A DNA stretch of 64,000 nt from Parashewanella spongiae (GTDB lineage Bacteria > Pseudomonadota > Gammaproteobacteria > Enterobacterales > Shewanellaceae): positions 2,294,001-2,358,000 of the forward strand of contig NZ_CP037952.1 in assembly GCF_004358345.1 (NCBI RefSeq), read 5' to 3'. Positions within the stretch are counted from its first letter, which is position 1. Every line of letters begins with the position of its first letter. A program made the translations under genes and the position numbers. Below are positions 18,463 through 27,986 of this stretch, one piece after another. The notes beneath the pieces were generated by a model. That model saw only the letters and a program-made list of their open reading frames with translations, was not told the origin of the DNA and did no database searches.

Positions 18463-18918
18463 CTAGTTAGTTTGATAATAATAAAGGGTGTTAGATAATT
18501 TCACTACATCATCATACTTGAACCCAAGGCTATTTGTTCCCCCAATTCTAGGCTGCTCATTTACTTTGTGAGAAATTTTGATTCCCCAGTGGTTATTACT
18601 TATGCCGCCAAAGATCACATTGGTCAGAGAATTACTTTCTTTAACGATTGCGATTATTGAAAATTGTTTCATCAAGTTTCTTAAATCATTTGTTTGTTTA
18701 GTATGGTTAGCATAAGGCTGAGTAGATAAATTGGTAATATTTGTTGCCTTGGCTGAAGGTACAAATCCAGCAACGTCTGATGGTTCAAATTGAATAATTA
18801 CTGTTGGTGTAAAGAACGCATTATTGATTCTGTATACACTGTCATCAAGTCGTTGAACGATTTTGATATCAGAATTATTATTAAAAAAATGGTCAATTTT
18901 TTCAGCTCTATTCATCAT
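18463..18918 (-). CDS. hypothetical protein, 151 aa
   Basis: A polar protein beginning MMNRAEKIDHFFNNNSDIKI, with no signal peptide or membrane segment and no recognised motif. Its start overlaps the end of the upstream exported protein gene by 4 bp, so the pair is probably translationally coupled. Its stop codon lies 2 bp from the end of a MITE, so the original C-terminus may have been altered. The function is unknown. Confidence 0.6.
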   Translation of the reverse strand: MMNRAEKIDHFFNNNSDIKIVQRLDDSVYRINNAFFTPTVIIQFEPSDVAGFVPSAKATNITNLSTQPYANHTKQTNDLRNLMKQFSIIAIVKESNSLTNVIFGGISNNHWGIKISHKVNEQPRIGGTNSLGFKYDDVVKLSNTLYYYQTN

Positions 18919-19283
18919 CTTTTTGATAGAGGATAATCGTTTTTCTCTACAAGTGTTTTCATGACATAAAACAATTTCTGGTAGTTTTTTAAAATATTGG
19001 GCTCTAAATCAGAAATGATAGATCCAGCTGCTCCCAAATTGAAATTAGCAAATTTGTTTTTGTTTTCGTCAGATGAAAACTTGGTGGGTTGTATGTCGAG
19101 TATTCCATATGGGGAAGCAAGCATTAATAATAACTGTGGTGGTCCCTTGTCGGGAAAAATGGCTCTTAATTCATGCAGAGTTTTTAAATACTCTTCGTTG
19201 GCTTGACCTTGCAAGTATTCAGGAGGTATAGGGGCGGCGAAAGGTATCAATGGGAACAAGAAAAGTAGCAAAAAATATTTCAT
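18915..19283 (-). CDS. small exported hypothetical protein
   Basis: 122 aa with a clear Sec signal (MKYFLLLFLFPLIPFAAP; cleavage probably near residue 16-18). The mature part is polar with no known motif. It is the first gene of a two-gene minus-strand unit with the 151-aa gene. It may be periplasmic or secreted; the role is unknown. Confidence 0.6.
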   Translation of the reverse strand: MKYFLLLFLFPLIPFAAPIPPEYLQGQANEEYLKTLHELRAIFPDKGPPQLLLMLASPYGILDIQPTKFSSDENKNKFANFNLGAAGSIISDLEPNILKNYQKLFYVMKTLVEKNDYPLSKR

Positions 19284-19495
19284 GGTTACACATAGTTGTT
19301 ATTAGGGGCTGAATACTTTACTACACCGATTTTTTATTTTATATATCATCCCAATCGTTTAATTCACTGAATTAGTATTTTTAGAACTGAGTCATTAACA
19401 ATTCATAATAAAACAGTGATCAAAGGTAGGTTTTTAGGAATATTTTTCGTATAATCCGCGCGAATTCTAAATATTGCTAGTAAAGGAAGCTTACA

Positions 19496-19927
19496 ATGGC
19501 TATCGAACGTACTTTTTCAATCGTTAAACCTGATGCAGTTGGTAACAACAAAATCGGTGCTATCTACAGCCGCTTCGAAGATGCTGGCCTAAAAATTGTA
19601 GCATCAAAAATGTTGCACCTTACTAAAGAGCAAGCTGAAGGTTTTTACGCTGAGCATAGCGAGCGTCCTTTCTTCGGTGCTTTAGTCGGATTTATGACTT
19701 CAGGTCCAATCATGGTTCAAGTTCTTGAAGGTGAAAACGCTGTACTTGCACATCGTGATATTTTGGGTGCTACAAACCCAGCTGAAGCAGACGCTGGCAC
19801 TATTCGTGCTGATTTCGCGACAAGCATTGATGAAAATGCCGCACACGGTTCAGATTCATTAGAATCCGCAGCACGTGAAATCGCTTATTTCTTCAGTACT
19901 GAAGAATTATGTGCACGTACTCGTTAA
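19496..19927 (+). CDS. ndk: nucleoside diphosphate kinase
   Basis: 143 aa, the usual length. It starts [17 protein letters not shown] and has the P-His active-site region ([22 protein letters not shown] then a NAAHGSDS active-site loop with the catalytic His). It moves the terminal phosphate between NTPs and NDPs. A good ribosome-binding site (AAAGGAAG) precedes ATG 19496. The genes usually found after ndk (rlmN and others) are absent, replaced by accessory DNA. Confidence 0.96.
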   Translation: MAIERTFSIVKPDAVGNNKIGAIYSRFEDAGLKIVASKMLHLTKEQAEGFYAEHSERPFFGALVGFMTSGPIMVQVLEGENAVLAHRDILGATNPAEADAGTIRADFATSIDENAAHGSDSLESAAREIAYFFSTEELCARTR

Positions 19928-19948
19928 TTTGAGTATTTTTTTGAGAAA

Positions 19949-19972
19949 AAGCTCGCTTACAAGCGAGTTTTT
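19949..19972 (+). terminator. ndk rho-independent terminator
   Basis: CTCGCTT AC AAGCGAG followed by TTTTTTTG, 22 bp past the ndk stop. Confidence 0.9.
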
Positions 19973-20094
19973 TTGTTTTCATAGCGATTAAAATATATCA
20001 AATAGCTAAATAGTTGTCTCACATAAATATTTAACTTCAAATTTCCATTCTATTGCATTATAAATTGTTTCATAACTTGTAGTGTGGACAAACG

Positions 20095-21129
20095 ATGGCA
20101 GTTGATAGCACAAGCAGAAGCAGAAGCCAAGACTCTCCTTCATCTTATGTCGATTTAGAGCTTCGAACTCCGGAAAAACCTTCTGGATTACAAAGACTAG
20201 AATCTAAAAGTGATGAAGTTGCGGAAGCACCTTGTCAGTCCATTGAATTAGATGAAAATGTTGTTCATCCAGAAAATTTATCCGGTTCGTCTAGTGCAAT
20301 TAAGTCGAAAATGCTTGCAAAGGAAGGTACTAGTAATGGTATTGATGGAATTAAAGACGCTATAAAAAATCATAAAATTGAAATAATTTCAGATTTACTT
20401 GAAAAACTATCTTTGCCTTTAAATCAATTAGCAAAAGCTGTAGACAATATTTTAGCCGATTTTATGTCCACTGATTTTGAATATGAAATTTCTGTTGCTA
20501 TTGAGTTTTTTATAAAAAGTGAAATACCTTTCAATCATAGTTTATATTTGTACACCGCATGTCACTTAAGCCTTTTTAAGTTAGCAGATTCTTTGCTTAT
20601 GAGTAATAATATTGACCCAAATTACGAATATGAAGGACGTAAACTCATTCTGGTAGCAAGTGATAATCAACTTTTTAATGTTATTGCTTTCCTATTAGAG
20701 AAGCCAAACTTAGATTTAAGTGCAGATGATACGAAACAGCTCATGAAGTTAGCTTATACAAACAAGTGGACAAAGGTATTCGTTTTGCTGGAAAAACAAC
20801 CAGAATTTGATCTTAATACAGTTGATGCGAGAGGGAATAACTATTTGCAGTATTTGCTTTCGACTTGTGAAATGAAGATGGCTTTAGATGTTGTGAGACA
20901 ACTGAAAACTGGGCAGAAAAAAATTGATCTCAACTGGCAAAATAATGCAGGAGAGACGAGTTTGATGATGATAATTAAAATAGAAAAAATTGAATTAATT
21001 CATGAGTTTATTAATGTTTACGGTATTGATTATACACTGGAAGCTAAAAATGGAGACACAGCACAAAAATTGGCTAGTGCCGCAAGGAATCATTTTATTC
21101 ATTTTTTAATTTCACAGAAAAGCGTGTAA
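20095..21129 (+). CDS. ankyrin-repeat-like protein, possible effector
   Basis: 344 aa. The N-terminal 90 residues are Ser-rich and disordered. The rest is helical with degenerate ankyrin-type repeats: FKLADSLLMSNNIDPNYEYEG, FNVIAFLLEKPNLDL, TKVFVLLEKQPEFDLNTVDARG, and a better one at the end (NNAGETSLMMIIKIEKIELI ... NGDTAQKLA). No signal peptide. Ankyrin proteins bind other proteins; in host-associated bacteria many are secreted effectors, but nothing here proves secretion. A perfect palindrome (about 21183-21204) follows and may be its terminator. Confidence 0.6.
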   Translation: MAVDSTSRSRSQDSPSSYVDLELRTPEKPSGLQRLESKSDEVAEAPCQSIELDENVVHPENLSGSSSAIKSKMLAKEGTSNGIDGIKDAIKNHKIEIISDLLEKLSLPLNQLAKAVDNILADFMSTDFEYEISVAIEFFIKSEIPFNHSLYLYTACHLSLFKLADSLLMSNNIDPNYEYEGRKLILVASDNQLFNVIAFLLEKPNLDLSADDTKQLMKLAYTNKWTKVFVLLEKQPEFDLNTVDARGNNYLQYLLSTCEMKMALDVVRQLKTGQKKIDLNWQNNAGETSLMMIIKIEKIELIHEFINVYGIDYTLEAKNGDTAQKLASAARNHFIHFLISQKSV

Positions 21130-21182
21130 AGACGAAAGTTATGCTTCATTTTAGCAAGTTTTGTAAGCTCTATACTCGGGAT

Positions 21183-21204
21183 ACCAGAAGATGCATCTTC
21201 TGGT
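21183..21204. terminator. perfect 22-bp palindrome after the ankyrin-like gene
   Basis: ACCAGAAGATG/CATCTTCTGGT, a perfect inverted repeat about 50 bp downstream of the stop. It has no clear T-tract, so its terminator role is uncertain. Confidence 0.4.
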
Positions 21205-21330
21205 AACATGGGTATATGCTACTTCATGATATACAGTGCGCCTTCAAGTTAGAGGAGTGACTTGCTACTTCTGATAACTTATATGTTGATGGCTGTAACC
21301 CATAAAATCCCCATGTATTATTGTTGTAGA

Positions 21331-21390
21331 GTAATAAAGAATCATACTGAGTAATAAAGTGTCATACCAAGTATTAAAGTATCATACTGA
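21331..21390 (+). repeat. three tandem 20-bp TnsB-like sites (left end)
   Basis: GTAATAAAGAATCATACTGA, GTAATAAAGTGTCATACCAA and GTATTAAAGTATCATACTGA follow each other with no gap. They resemble the Tn7 TnsB site (AATAAAGT ... ACTGA). Their inverted relatives occur only at the right end. Confidence 0.75.
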
Positions 21391-21540
21391 ATTACCTTTG
21401 ATTCTTCTCTAGTTGACTCACTTCAGCCCCGAAGTCAAAATGAAAAAAGCTGTAATTGAAATTGACTTAGCGAAAGGTGAACACCTTGATTAACGATAAT
21501 ACTCACTTAATCTGGTTTCCACTATATCTCGAGCGCAGCC

Positions 21541-22788
21541 CAGGGCAAGATCGCGAACGCTTTTTAACCGATTGGGAAATAAAGTTTGACCCAGATCTTA
21601 CTTTGTGATCATATACTTCTTTTTGCGGAAGTACCCGATGACGATGAATCTTACCTCTTTTAGAAAGCATTTCGAGCTACTCGATGACCAGCGTCAATCA
21701 GCGAAAGTTACCTATCCAATGTTTGATATATTTTTTATCACATTATGTGCTGTGATAGCAGGTGCAGAAGGCTGGAAAGAAATTAAAGAGTATGCAGAAG
21801 GCCATTTAGATTGGTTTCAAAAGCATGGTTTTTTAAAGTCTGGAGTCCCTGTTGATGACACTATTGCGAGAGTTATTAGCAGAATTAAGCCTGAGCAATT
21901 TAACCAGTGCTTTGTCAAATGGATGCAGTCAGTTAATCGTTTATCTAAAGGGGAAATTATAGCGATTGACGGGAAAACACTAAGAGGCTCATACGATAGA
22001 GAGGATCGTCTTTCCACCATTCATATGATCAATGCTTTTGCGAGCAAAAATAAGATGGTACTAGGGCAACTAAGTACCGATGTGAAATCAAATGAAATTA
22101 CAGCAATCCCAGAACTACTGAAGTTATTAGAAATAAAAGGCGCGATAGTTTCTATTGATGCAATGGGTTGCCAAAAAGAAATAGCCAAGACGATTATCAA
22201 ACAAGGTGCTGACTATTTGCTGGCTGTTAAAGGGAATCAACCGTCACTACATGAAGCGGTGCAAAGCATGTTTGATGATTTTAGAAACGCTAAAGCCGAC
22301 AATCTAAAAATAGAAAAAAACCGCAGTAGGCTTGAAGCGAGAGCTTGTCAGATCCTAAGTGCCAAAAGACTTGCGAAAGAATTTCCTGAATGGCCGTCAT
22401 TAAAAACGGTTGGGGTTACGATGAGCTATCGACAGGAAAAAGGGAAAGAACCGAGTTTAGAGTACCGCTACTACATCTGTTCAACAGAATTAACAGAAGA
22501 TAAGTTCGCAGAAGCTGTCCGTGAGCATTGGGCTGTAGAGAATAGCCTGCACTGGGTGCTAGATCTAACAATGAGAGAAGATGCCTGCCAGATTTATAAG
22601 GACAACGGTGCTGAAAACTGGGGAATACTACGTCAAACAGCACTTAATATGCTGAGAAAAGAGAAAACGAAAGTCAGTATGCCAACTAAAAGAAGGCGAG
22701 CTTGGATGAACACATCCTTTTTAGAGAAAGTATTAACAGCGGGATTTTCCGACGCGGTTAAAATATGAACACTCATGCGTTTGCCCTG
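21541..22788 (+). mobile_element. complete ISAs1-family insertion sequence
   Basis: Ends CAGGGCAA ... TTGCCCTG (21541 and 22788), one transposase gene, and an exact 10-bp target duplication GAGCGCAGCC at 21531-21540 and 22789-22798. Both the TIR start and the TSD size fit ISAs1. The intact gene and perfect duplication suggest a recent insertion into the Tn7-like element. Confidence 0.9.
21638..22768 (+). CDS. ISAs1-family DDE transposase
   Basis: 376 aa from ATG 21638 (MTMNLTSFRKHFELLDDQRQ). Signature parts: DIFFITLCAVIAGAEGWKEI, IAIDGKTLRGSYD (first catalytic Asp), VSIDAMGCQKEIA (second Asp), YLLAVKGNQPSLHE, REHWAVENSLHWVLDLTMREDA (catalytic Glu region) and LRQTALNMLR. Full length with no stops, so probably active. 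Confidence 0.92.
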   Translation: MTMNLTSFRKHFELLDDQRQSAKVTYPMFDIFFITLCAVIAGAEGWKEIKEYAEGHLDWFQKHGFLKSGVPVDDTIARVISRIKPEQFNQCFVKWMQSVNRLSKGEIIAIDGKTLRGSYDREDRLSTIHMINAFASKNKMVLGQLSTDVKSNEITAIPELLKLLEIKGAIVSIDAMGCQKEIAKTIIKQGADYLLAVKGNQPSLHEAVQSMFDDFRNAKADNLKIEKNRSRLEARACQILSAKRLAKEFPEWPSLKTVGVTMSYRQEKGKEPSLEYRYYICSTELTEDKFAEAVREHWAVENSLHWVLDLTMREDACQIYKDNGAENWGILRQTALNMLRKEKTKVSMPTKRRRAWMNTSFLEKVLTAGFSDAVKI

Positions 22789-22802
22789 GAGCGCAGCCCC
22801 AC

Positions 22803-23506
22803 ATGCAGGCGTTAAGCAAAAGAAGGAGTTCTTACCACATGATGGTGAATGATGAAAAGTATAAAGAGCATAAGGTATTCTCTGAACTAGATGAATACAT
22901 AGATTTCTATCATAGGCTGTCCATGTCAGTGACGTTTTTTGCCACTATGGAGACTACGGCTATAGGTATGGATTCATACGTTTATTCTTCAATTCAGGGA
23001 ACAGTTGACTCTATGAAGGCTCTTTTGGAGAAAGGTAGAATCAATGACTGCTATAGCTTAGACAGGAAGTATTTTGATTCCGTAATAATAAATACGTACT
23101 CAAATTTATATCTTGAAGATCATCGCAGTATTGGGTCTATAGTAGATAAAATAAACAACTGGCTGCATGGCAAGGAAAAGCTGCCAGAGTATAGGGTAAT
23201 GTCGAAATCGATAGTGATGTCTATCTAGAAAATCGATCTCAATCACTTAATGAGCTATCTGAAGATATAAGATCTATATTCATTCTTCATTTGAGTTATA
23301 TTCTTACAGTCTGCCCACATTATATGATCTCTAATGATTATCTTGACCATCTAGAATGTGGCATGACTCCACCAGAAGACTCCCAATACTGGGTTGCTCC
23401 ATTTGTTCAAAGTGTATTTACAAATATATTAGACAATGAAAGACCAGATATAGGTTCAACTATTCTAAAAAACACATTCATGCACTTGGACGCAGGGGTG
23501 CAGTAA
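22803..23506 (+). pseudogene. hypothetical gene broken by a frameshift
   Basis: Two adjacent frames form one protein-like sequence. The first (from about 22841, MMVNDEKYKEHKVFSELDEY...) runs to about 23228. The second continues VYLENRSQSLNELSEDIRS ... to the stop at 23506. The switch lies near 23205-23225. The combined product would be about 220 aa, helical and soluble, with SSIQGTVDSMKALLEKGRIND. No family is recognised with confidence. It starts just after the ISAs1 insertion, which may have removed its promoter. Confidence 0.55.
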
Positions 23507-23616
23507 GATCTATACCCCTGCACTTCATTTTTTACATTCTATAAACAGCTTTTGTCCAAAAACGAGTCAACCAGCTGATATTATTTAATTTGTAGCTCAT
23601 TTAAATTGGTTTATTT

Positions 23617-23764
23617 ATAGAATCGTTTAAAGTGAGCAACATAGCTTTATAAAATCACTTAATCTGAGCAACTAATTTGATAAAAGCAATTAATGTGAGC
23701 AAGCTGGTTTTTATAAAGTCATTTATTGTGAGCAGAAAATGACGGATAAATGCGAGCAACTACA
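23617..23764. repeat. five 24-bp direct repeats forming a transposon end next to the PPR gene
   Basis: Copies end in GTGAGCAAC-type words at 23640, 23672, 23703, 23735 and 23760 (spacing 32, 31, 32, 25 bp). Consensus ATAAAATCA-TTAATGTGAGC. The run ends ...GCGAGCAACTACA at 23764, two bases from the PPR stop codon. Read inward it starts TGTAGTTGCTCGCATTTATC, the form of IS21- or Tn7/Mu-type ends with multiple transposase sites. No partner end or transposase is in the window, so it is a relic. Confidence 0.6.
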
Positions 23765-23765
23765 G

Positions 23766-26700
23766 TTAATGGGCAGACTTGCTCAATACTATCATTCCTG
23801 AGTTGAATTCATCCTCGATAAACTCAAGTCCAAATTCATCTTTGAGAAAACTTATCATTCCATTTTTTAACGTATTATTGCCATGGTATCCAGTTATGAT
23901 CGATGTTATCTTGGGTTCATTGTTTTGTTTGTGGTAACAAAATAATAGTTTTGCGAAAGCTAATGGAACACCTCGAATATGTGTACCATCACCTGAATCT
24001 CCTTCGAAGATTTTATCCATATGCAAATCGATACAATGATTCATTAAGCCAACATTTTTTTTATATATTCCTTGTGTTATCCCTTTATCAATCATGCTTG
24101 CGAAATTATCTTTTTCAAGCGGCGCAAGTTGAGCATGTATTTGTGAAAGAGTACTCATGTTACACTTGTTTATTATTTCTTCTAAATACCATATTCCAGT
24201 GCCTAACTCCTTAGCCTTAATACATACTTTAATAAAGGCATTGTAAATGGCAACATCAGGCTTGATGTCCCATTGTTTCATTAAGCTGGCTGTAGCTGTA
24301 TCGCCATCGCCATCGCCCAACACTAATGATTTGGCTTCGGCATAACGCCCCGCTTCAGCGCAGGCCGTCAGTAAATTCAGGCAGGTGATTCGATTGGCTA
24401 TTAATGGCAAATGAGGTGCCATCACAGGCTTATCCCCACACACCAGTTGCCAAGCACTATCAAACAGGCCCGTTTTAGCGCATACCGTGATAAAGGCATT
24501 GTAAATGGCAACGTTAGGCTTGATGCCCCATTGTTGCATTAAGCTGGGTGTAGCTGTATCGCTATTGTCATCGGCCAACACCAATGATTTGGCTTCGGCA
24601 TAACGCCCCGTTTCAGCGCAGGCTGTCAGCAAATTCGTGCAGGTGATTTGATTGGCTTTTAATGGCAAATGAGGAGCCATCACGGGCTTATCACCACACA
24701 CCAGTTGCCAAGCATTCTCAAACTGGCCTGTTTTAGCGCATACCGTGATAAAAGCATTGTAAATGGCAACATTAGGCTTGATGTCCCATTGTTGCATTAA
24801 GCAGGCTGTAGTTGTATCGCCATCACCCAACACCAATGATTTGGCTTCTGCATAACGCTCCATTTCAGCGCAGGCCGTCAGTAAGTTCAGGCAGCTGATT
24901 TGATTGGCTTTTAATGGCAAATGAGGAGCCATCACGGGCTTATCACCACACACCAGTTGCCAAGCACTATCAAACTGGCCTGTTTTAGCGCATACAGTGA
25001 TAAAGGCGCTGTAAATGGCAATATCAGGCTTGATGCCCCATTGTTGCATTAAGCTGGCTGTAGTTGTGTCGCCATCACCCAACACCAATGATTTGGCTTC
25101 TGCATAACGCCCCGTTTCAGCGCAGGCCGTCAGCAAATTTATGCAGGTGATTTGATTGGCTTTTAATGACAAATGAGGTGCCATCACTGGCTTATTACCA
25201 CACATCAGTCGCCAAGCGCTATCAAACTGACCCGTTTTAGCACATACCGTGATAAAGGCATTGTAAATGGCAACATTAGGTTTGATGTCCCATTGCTGCA
25301 TTAAGCTAGCTGTAACTGTATCGCTCAACACCAATGATTTGGCTTCTGCATAACGCTCCGCTTCAGCGCAGGCCGTCAGTAAATTCATGCAGGTGATTAG
25401 ATTGGCTTTTAATGACAAATGAGGTGCCATCACTGGCTTATTACCACACATCAGTCGCCAAGCGCTATCAAACTGACCCGTTTTAGCACATACCGTGATA
25501 AAGGCATTGTAAATGGCTATATCAGGTTTGATACCCCATTGCTGCATTAAGCTGGCTGTAACTGTATCGCCATCGCCCAACACCAATGATTTGGCTTCTG
25601 CATAACGCTCCATTTCAGCGCAGGCCGTCAGCAAATTCATGCAAGTGATTGAATCTGCCTTTAGTGGTAGATGAGGTGCCATCATGAGCTTATCACCACA
25701 TACCAGTCGCCAAGCACAATCAAACTGGCCCGTTTTAGCACATACCGTGATAAAAGCATTGTAAATAGCAACATTAGGCTTGATGCCCCATTGTTGCATT
25801 AAGCTGGCTGTAGCTGTATCGCTATTGTCATCGGCCAACACCAATGATTTGGCTTCGGCATAACGCCCCGTTTCAGCGCAGGCTGTCAGCAAATTCGTGC
25901 AGGTGATTTGATTGGCTTTTAATGGCAAATGAGGAGCCATCACGGGCTTATCACCACACACCAGTTGCCAAGCATTCTCAAACTGGCCTGTTTTAGCGCA
26001 TACCGTGATAAAAGCATTGTAAATGGCTATATCAGGTTTGATACCCCATTGCTGCATTAAGCTGGCTGTAACTGTATCGCCATCGCCCAACACCAATGAT
26101 TTGGCTTCGGCATAACGCTCCATTTCAGCGCAGGCCGTCAGCAAATTCAAGCATGTGATTGAATCTGCCTTTAGTGGTAGTTGAGGTGCCATCATGGGCT
26201 TATTACCACACACCAGTTGCCAAGCACTATCAAACTGGCTCGTTTTAGCACATACCGTGATAAAAGCATTGTAAATAGCAACATTAGGCTTGATGCCCCA
26301 TTGTTGCATTAAGCTGGCTGTAGTTGTATCGCCATTGTCATCGGCCAACACCAATGATTTGGCTTCGGCATAACGCCCCGTTTCAGCGCAGGCTGTCAGC
26401 AAATTCGTGCAGGTGATTTGATTGGCTTTTAATGGCAAATGATGAGCCATCACGGGCTTATCACCACACACCAGTTGCCAAGCATTCTCAAACTGGCCTG
26501 TTTTAGCGCATACCGTGATAAAAGCATTGTAAATGGCAACATTAGGCTTGATGCCCCATTGCAGCATTAAGCTGGCTTCAGCTGCATTGCCTAGCACCAA
26601 TCTTTTACCATCTGAAAAATTTAGATTTAACTTAATTAATTTCAGTAATAGGATGCATGTTTTCGATTCATAGGACGATTTAAATCGTGTTATGTCATTA

Positions 26701-27314
26701 AAAACGCCGTCGAAATTAGATGAACTGCTGTCAGAAAACTCAGCCGCTTTGTGTAACAATTTATGAATTAACCTTATGTCCCATGATGTTTCCATGACCT
26801 GTTTGTCGTTATTTAGGCTGTAAATGATTTCAATAAGCTGAGAAAGTTTAGTGCAACCACCAATTAATGCATTTAACTCAATACCCAGTTGATTTTTGCT
26901 TCTCTGTTTAAGTTTCCAAGAATGAATAAGCCCACTGGTTTGAGTAAAAAAAGAATTAGGGGAGGAAGATGGTTGCTGTATTTGCTTGGGATACTGAATG
27001 CTCGATTTTGGAGTAATGGATCGGGGCTCAGTTGCAAAGCGTCGGCAAGCATTACTTGGCTTCTTACAATAATGAGCATCTTGTGTACAAGAGTTAAAGC
27101 GAGTTGACGATGATTTATTGTTGAAAAAATCATACAGCTTTTGTCTATTGGTTTTGCTTAATCTTTGATAACACTGTTGTAAGTTTTCATCACCATCAAA
27201 CTTTGAAACCTCAAAGTTAAGATATAATACGGCTTCGCTTGGGTATTCTTGGAGACTTGTAAGCATGAATCTATATATTGATTGTTGCTCAGCAGGTGTG
27301 CGCACTGTCGCCAT
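23766..27314 (-). CDS. giant PPR-repeat protein with C-terminal SMR-like domain, paralogue
   Basis: About 1182 aa; same architecture as the gene at 4283-8299. The N-terminal about 250 residues are almost identical to it (MLTS for MLKS, EAVLY for EAISY and a few others). Then come 9 double-PPR units (about 24270-26560), a terminal half-unit (IKPDVAIYNAFIKVC), and the SMR-like domain with CIDLHMDKIFEGDSG and ITGYHGNN. ATG 27314 is chosen for the same reason as in the paralogue; TTG 27326 is an alternative. Repeat number and the residues at PPR recognition positions differ. It is cargo of the Tn7-like element. Its 3' flank is lost: homology with the paralogue ends at the stop codon, where transposon-end repeats begin. 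Confidence 0.85.
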   Translation of the reverse strand: MATVRTPAEQQSIYRFMLTSLQEYPSEAVLYLNFEVSKFDGDENLQQCYQRLSKTNRQKLYDFFNNKSSSTRFNSCTQDAHYCKKPSNACRRFATEPRSITPKSSIQYPKQIQQPSSSPNSFFTQTSGLIHSWKLKQRSKNQLGIELNALIGGCTKLSQLIEIIYSLNNDKQVMETSWDIRLIHKLLHKAAEFSDSSSSNFDGVFNDITRFKSSYESKTCILLLKLIKLNLNFSDGKRLVLGNAAEASLMLQWGIKPNVAIYNAFITVCAKTGQFENAWQLVCGDKPVMAHHLPLKANQITCTNLLTACAETGRYAEAKSLVLADDNGDTTTASLMQQWGIKPNVAIYNAFITVCAKTSQFDSAWQLVCGNKPMMAPQLPLKADSITCLNLLTACAEMERYAEAKSLVLGDGDTVTASLMQQWGIKPDIAIYNAFITVCAKTGQFENAWQLVCGDKPVMAPHLPLKANQITCTNLLTACAETGRYAEAKSLVLADDNSDTATASLMQQWGIKPNVAIYNAFITVCAKTGQFDCAWRLVCGDKLMMAPHLPLKADSITCMNLLTACAEMERYAEAKSLVLGDGDTVTASLMQQWGIKPDIAIYNAFITVCAKTGQFDSAWRLMCGNKPVMAPHLSLKANLITCMNLLTACAEAERYAEAKSLVLSDTVTASLMQQWDIKPNVAIYNAFITVCAKTGQFDSAWRLMCGNKPVMAPHLSLKANQITCINLLTACAETGRYAEAKSLVLGDGDTTTASLMQQWGIKPDIAIYSAFITVCAKTGQFDSAWQLVCGDKPVMAPHLPLKANQISCLNLLTACAEMERYAEAKSLVLGDGDTTTACLMQQWDIKPNVAIYNAFITVCAKTGQFENAWQLVCGDKPVMAPHLPLKANQITCTNLLTACAETGRYAEAKSLVLADDNSDTATPSLMQQWGIKPNVAIYNAFITVCAKTGLFDSAWQLVCGDKPVMAPHLPLIANRITCLNLLTACAEAGRYAEAKSLVLGDGDGDTATASLMKQWDIKPDVAIYNAFIKVCIKAKELGTGIWYLEEIINKCNMSTLSQIHAQLAPLEKDNFASMIDKGITQGIYKKNVGLMNHCIDLHMDKIFEGDSGDGTHIRGVPLAFAKLLFCYHKQNNEPKITSIITGYHGNNTLKNGMISFLKDEFGLEFIEDEFNSGMIVLSKSAH

Positions 27315-27540
27315 CACATTACTCAATAAGTGAGTGAATTAACAAGCTAAGAAATAACGCACTGAAATGATAAATACAAAAATATTCAGCTTTAAGGCAT
27401 TCTATAAATGTATAACAGAAAATTATCTACTGAACAGAGGAGCCGTTTCATAATTCATAGTTGCCCTTCAGACTCAAAAATAATGAAATTGGGCGTAAAT
27501 TGGTTTTGTCCCTCCTTTGCCAACTTGGTCGGCTGGCGCA
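27315..27540 (-). repeat. conserved PPR-gene leader, copy C
   Basis: The inverted third copy of the leader, nearly identical to copy A (same GAGGAGCCGTTTCATAATTC block and GTTGGC hairpin arm). Its presence inside the Tn7-like element shows that leader and gene moved together. Confidence 0.8.
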
Positions 27541-27986
27541 TTTTTGCCCCAAACCTTGCTAGTAACGAACATTCACCGCAATACTATTTCTAATGTTTAC
27601 TTGTTAAGTAAATAGTACTCTTTCGAGAGACTCTTTTGTGACAAAACAGACCTAATAATTAACATTTAATAGTCCGAGCTATAAATTTGCATCTAGTGTT
27701 GTTGTGGTGAAAATTATCGTTTGATAGCTGACATAAATTCTTCACCTTTCGTCAAGATAATATGTTCTTTTGTAGCATTAGTGGTGGCTTTACTCTGATT
27801 GGATATTTAAGGTATTATTTTTTAAACTTTTTAAACTTTTTAAACTTTTTAAACTTTTTAAACTTTTTAAACTTTTTAAACTTTTTAAACTTTTTAAACA
27901 TTTAGTTATGCGCAATTATAGCTTGAATATCAAGCCGTCTTAATGGGTCGGTGCATGATTAAACCGTTAAGGCTTTCGAGAATATT
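27541..27986. other. intergenic stretch between PPR leader and the next cargo gene
   Basis: No gene is seen from 27541 to 27823. A 9-bp tandem repeat (27824-27899) and about 85 bp of AT-rich sequence precede the next start codon. The two flanking genes diverge, so both promoters should lie here. Confidence 0.5.
27824..27899. repeat. 9-bp tandem repeat (AAACTTTTT, 9 copies)
   Basis: AAAC recurs every 9 bp at 27824, 27833, 27842 and on to 27896 without a mismatch. It lies about 88 bp upstream of the 173-aa gene, in a position where copy-number change could alter promoter spacing. Confidence 0.95.

Noticed and set aside
21331-21390. Three 20-bp repeats as a mini CRISPR
   Set aside because: No spacers between repeats and no cas genes; inverted copies at 29.6-29.74 kb and the TGT/ACA ends fit a transposon end instead.
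22803-22815. Integron attC half-site (GGCGTTAAGC) before the broken gene, and GCCCAAC near 29359
   Set aside because: No complete attC with both RYYYAAC and GTTRRRY arms and an imperfect stem could be built, and no integrase is present.
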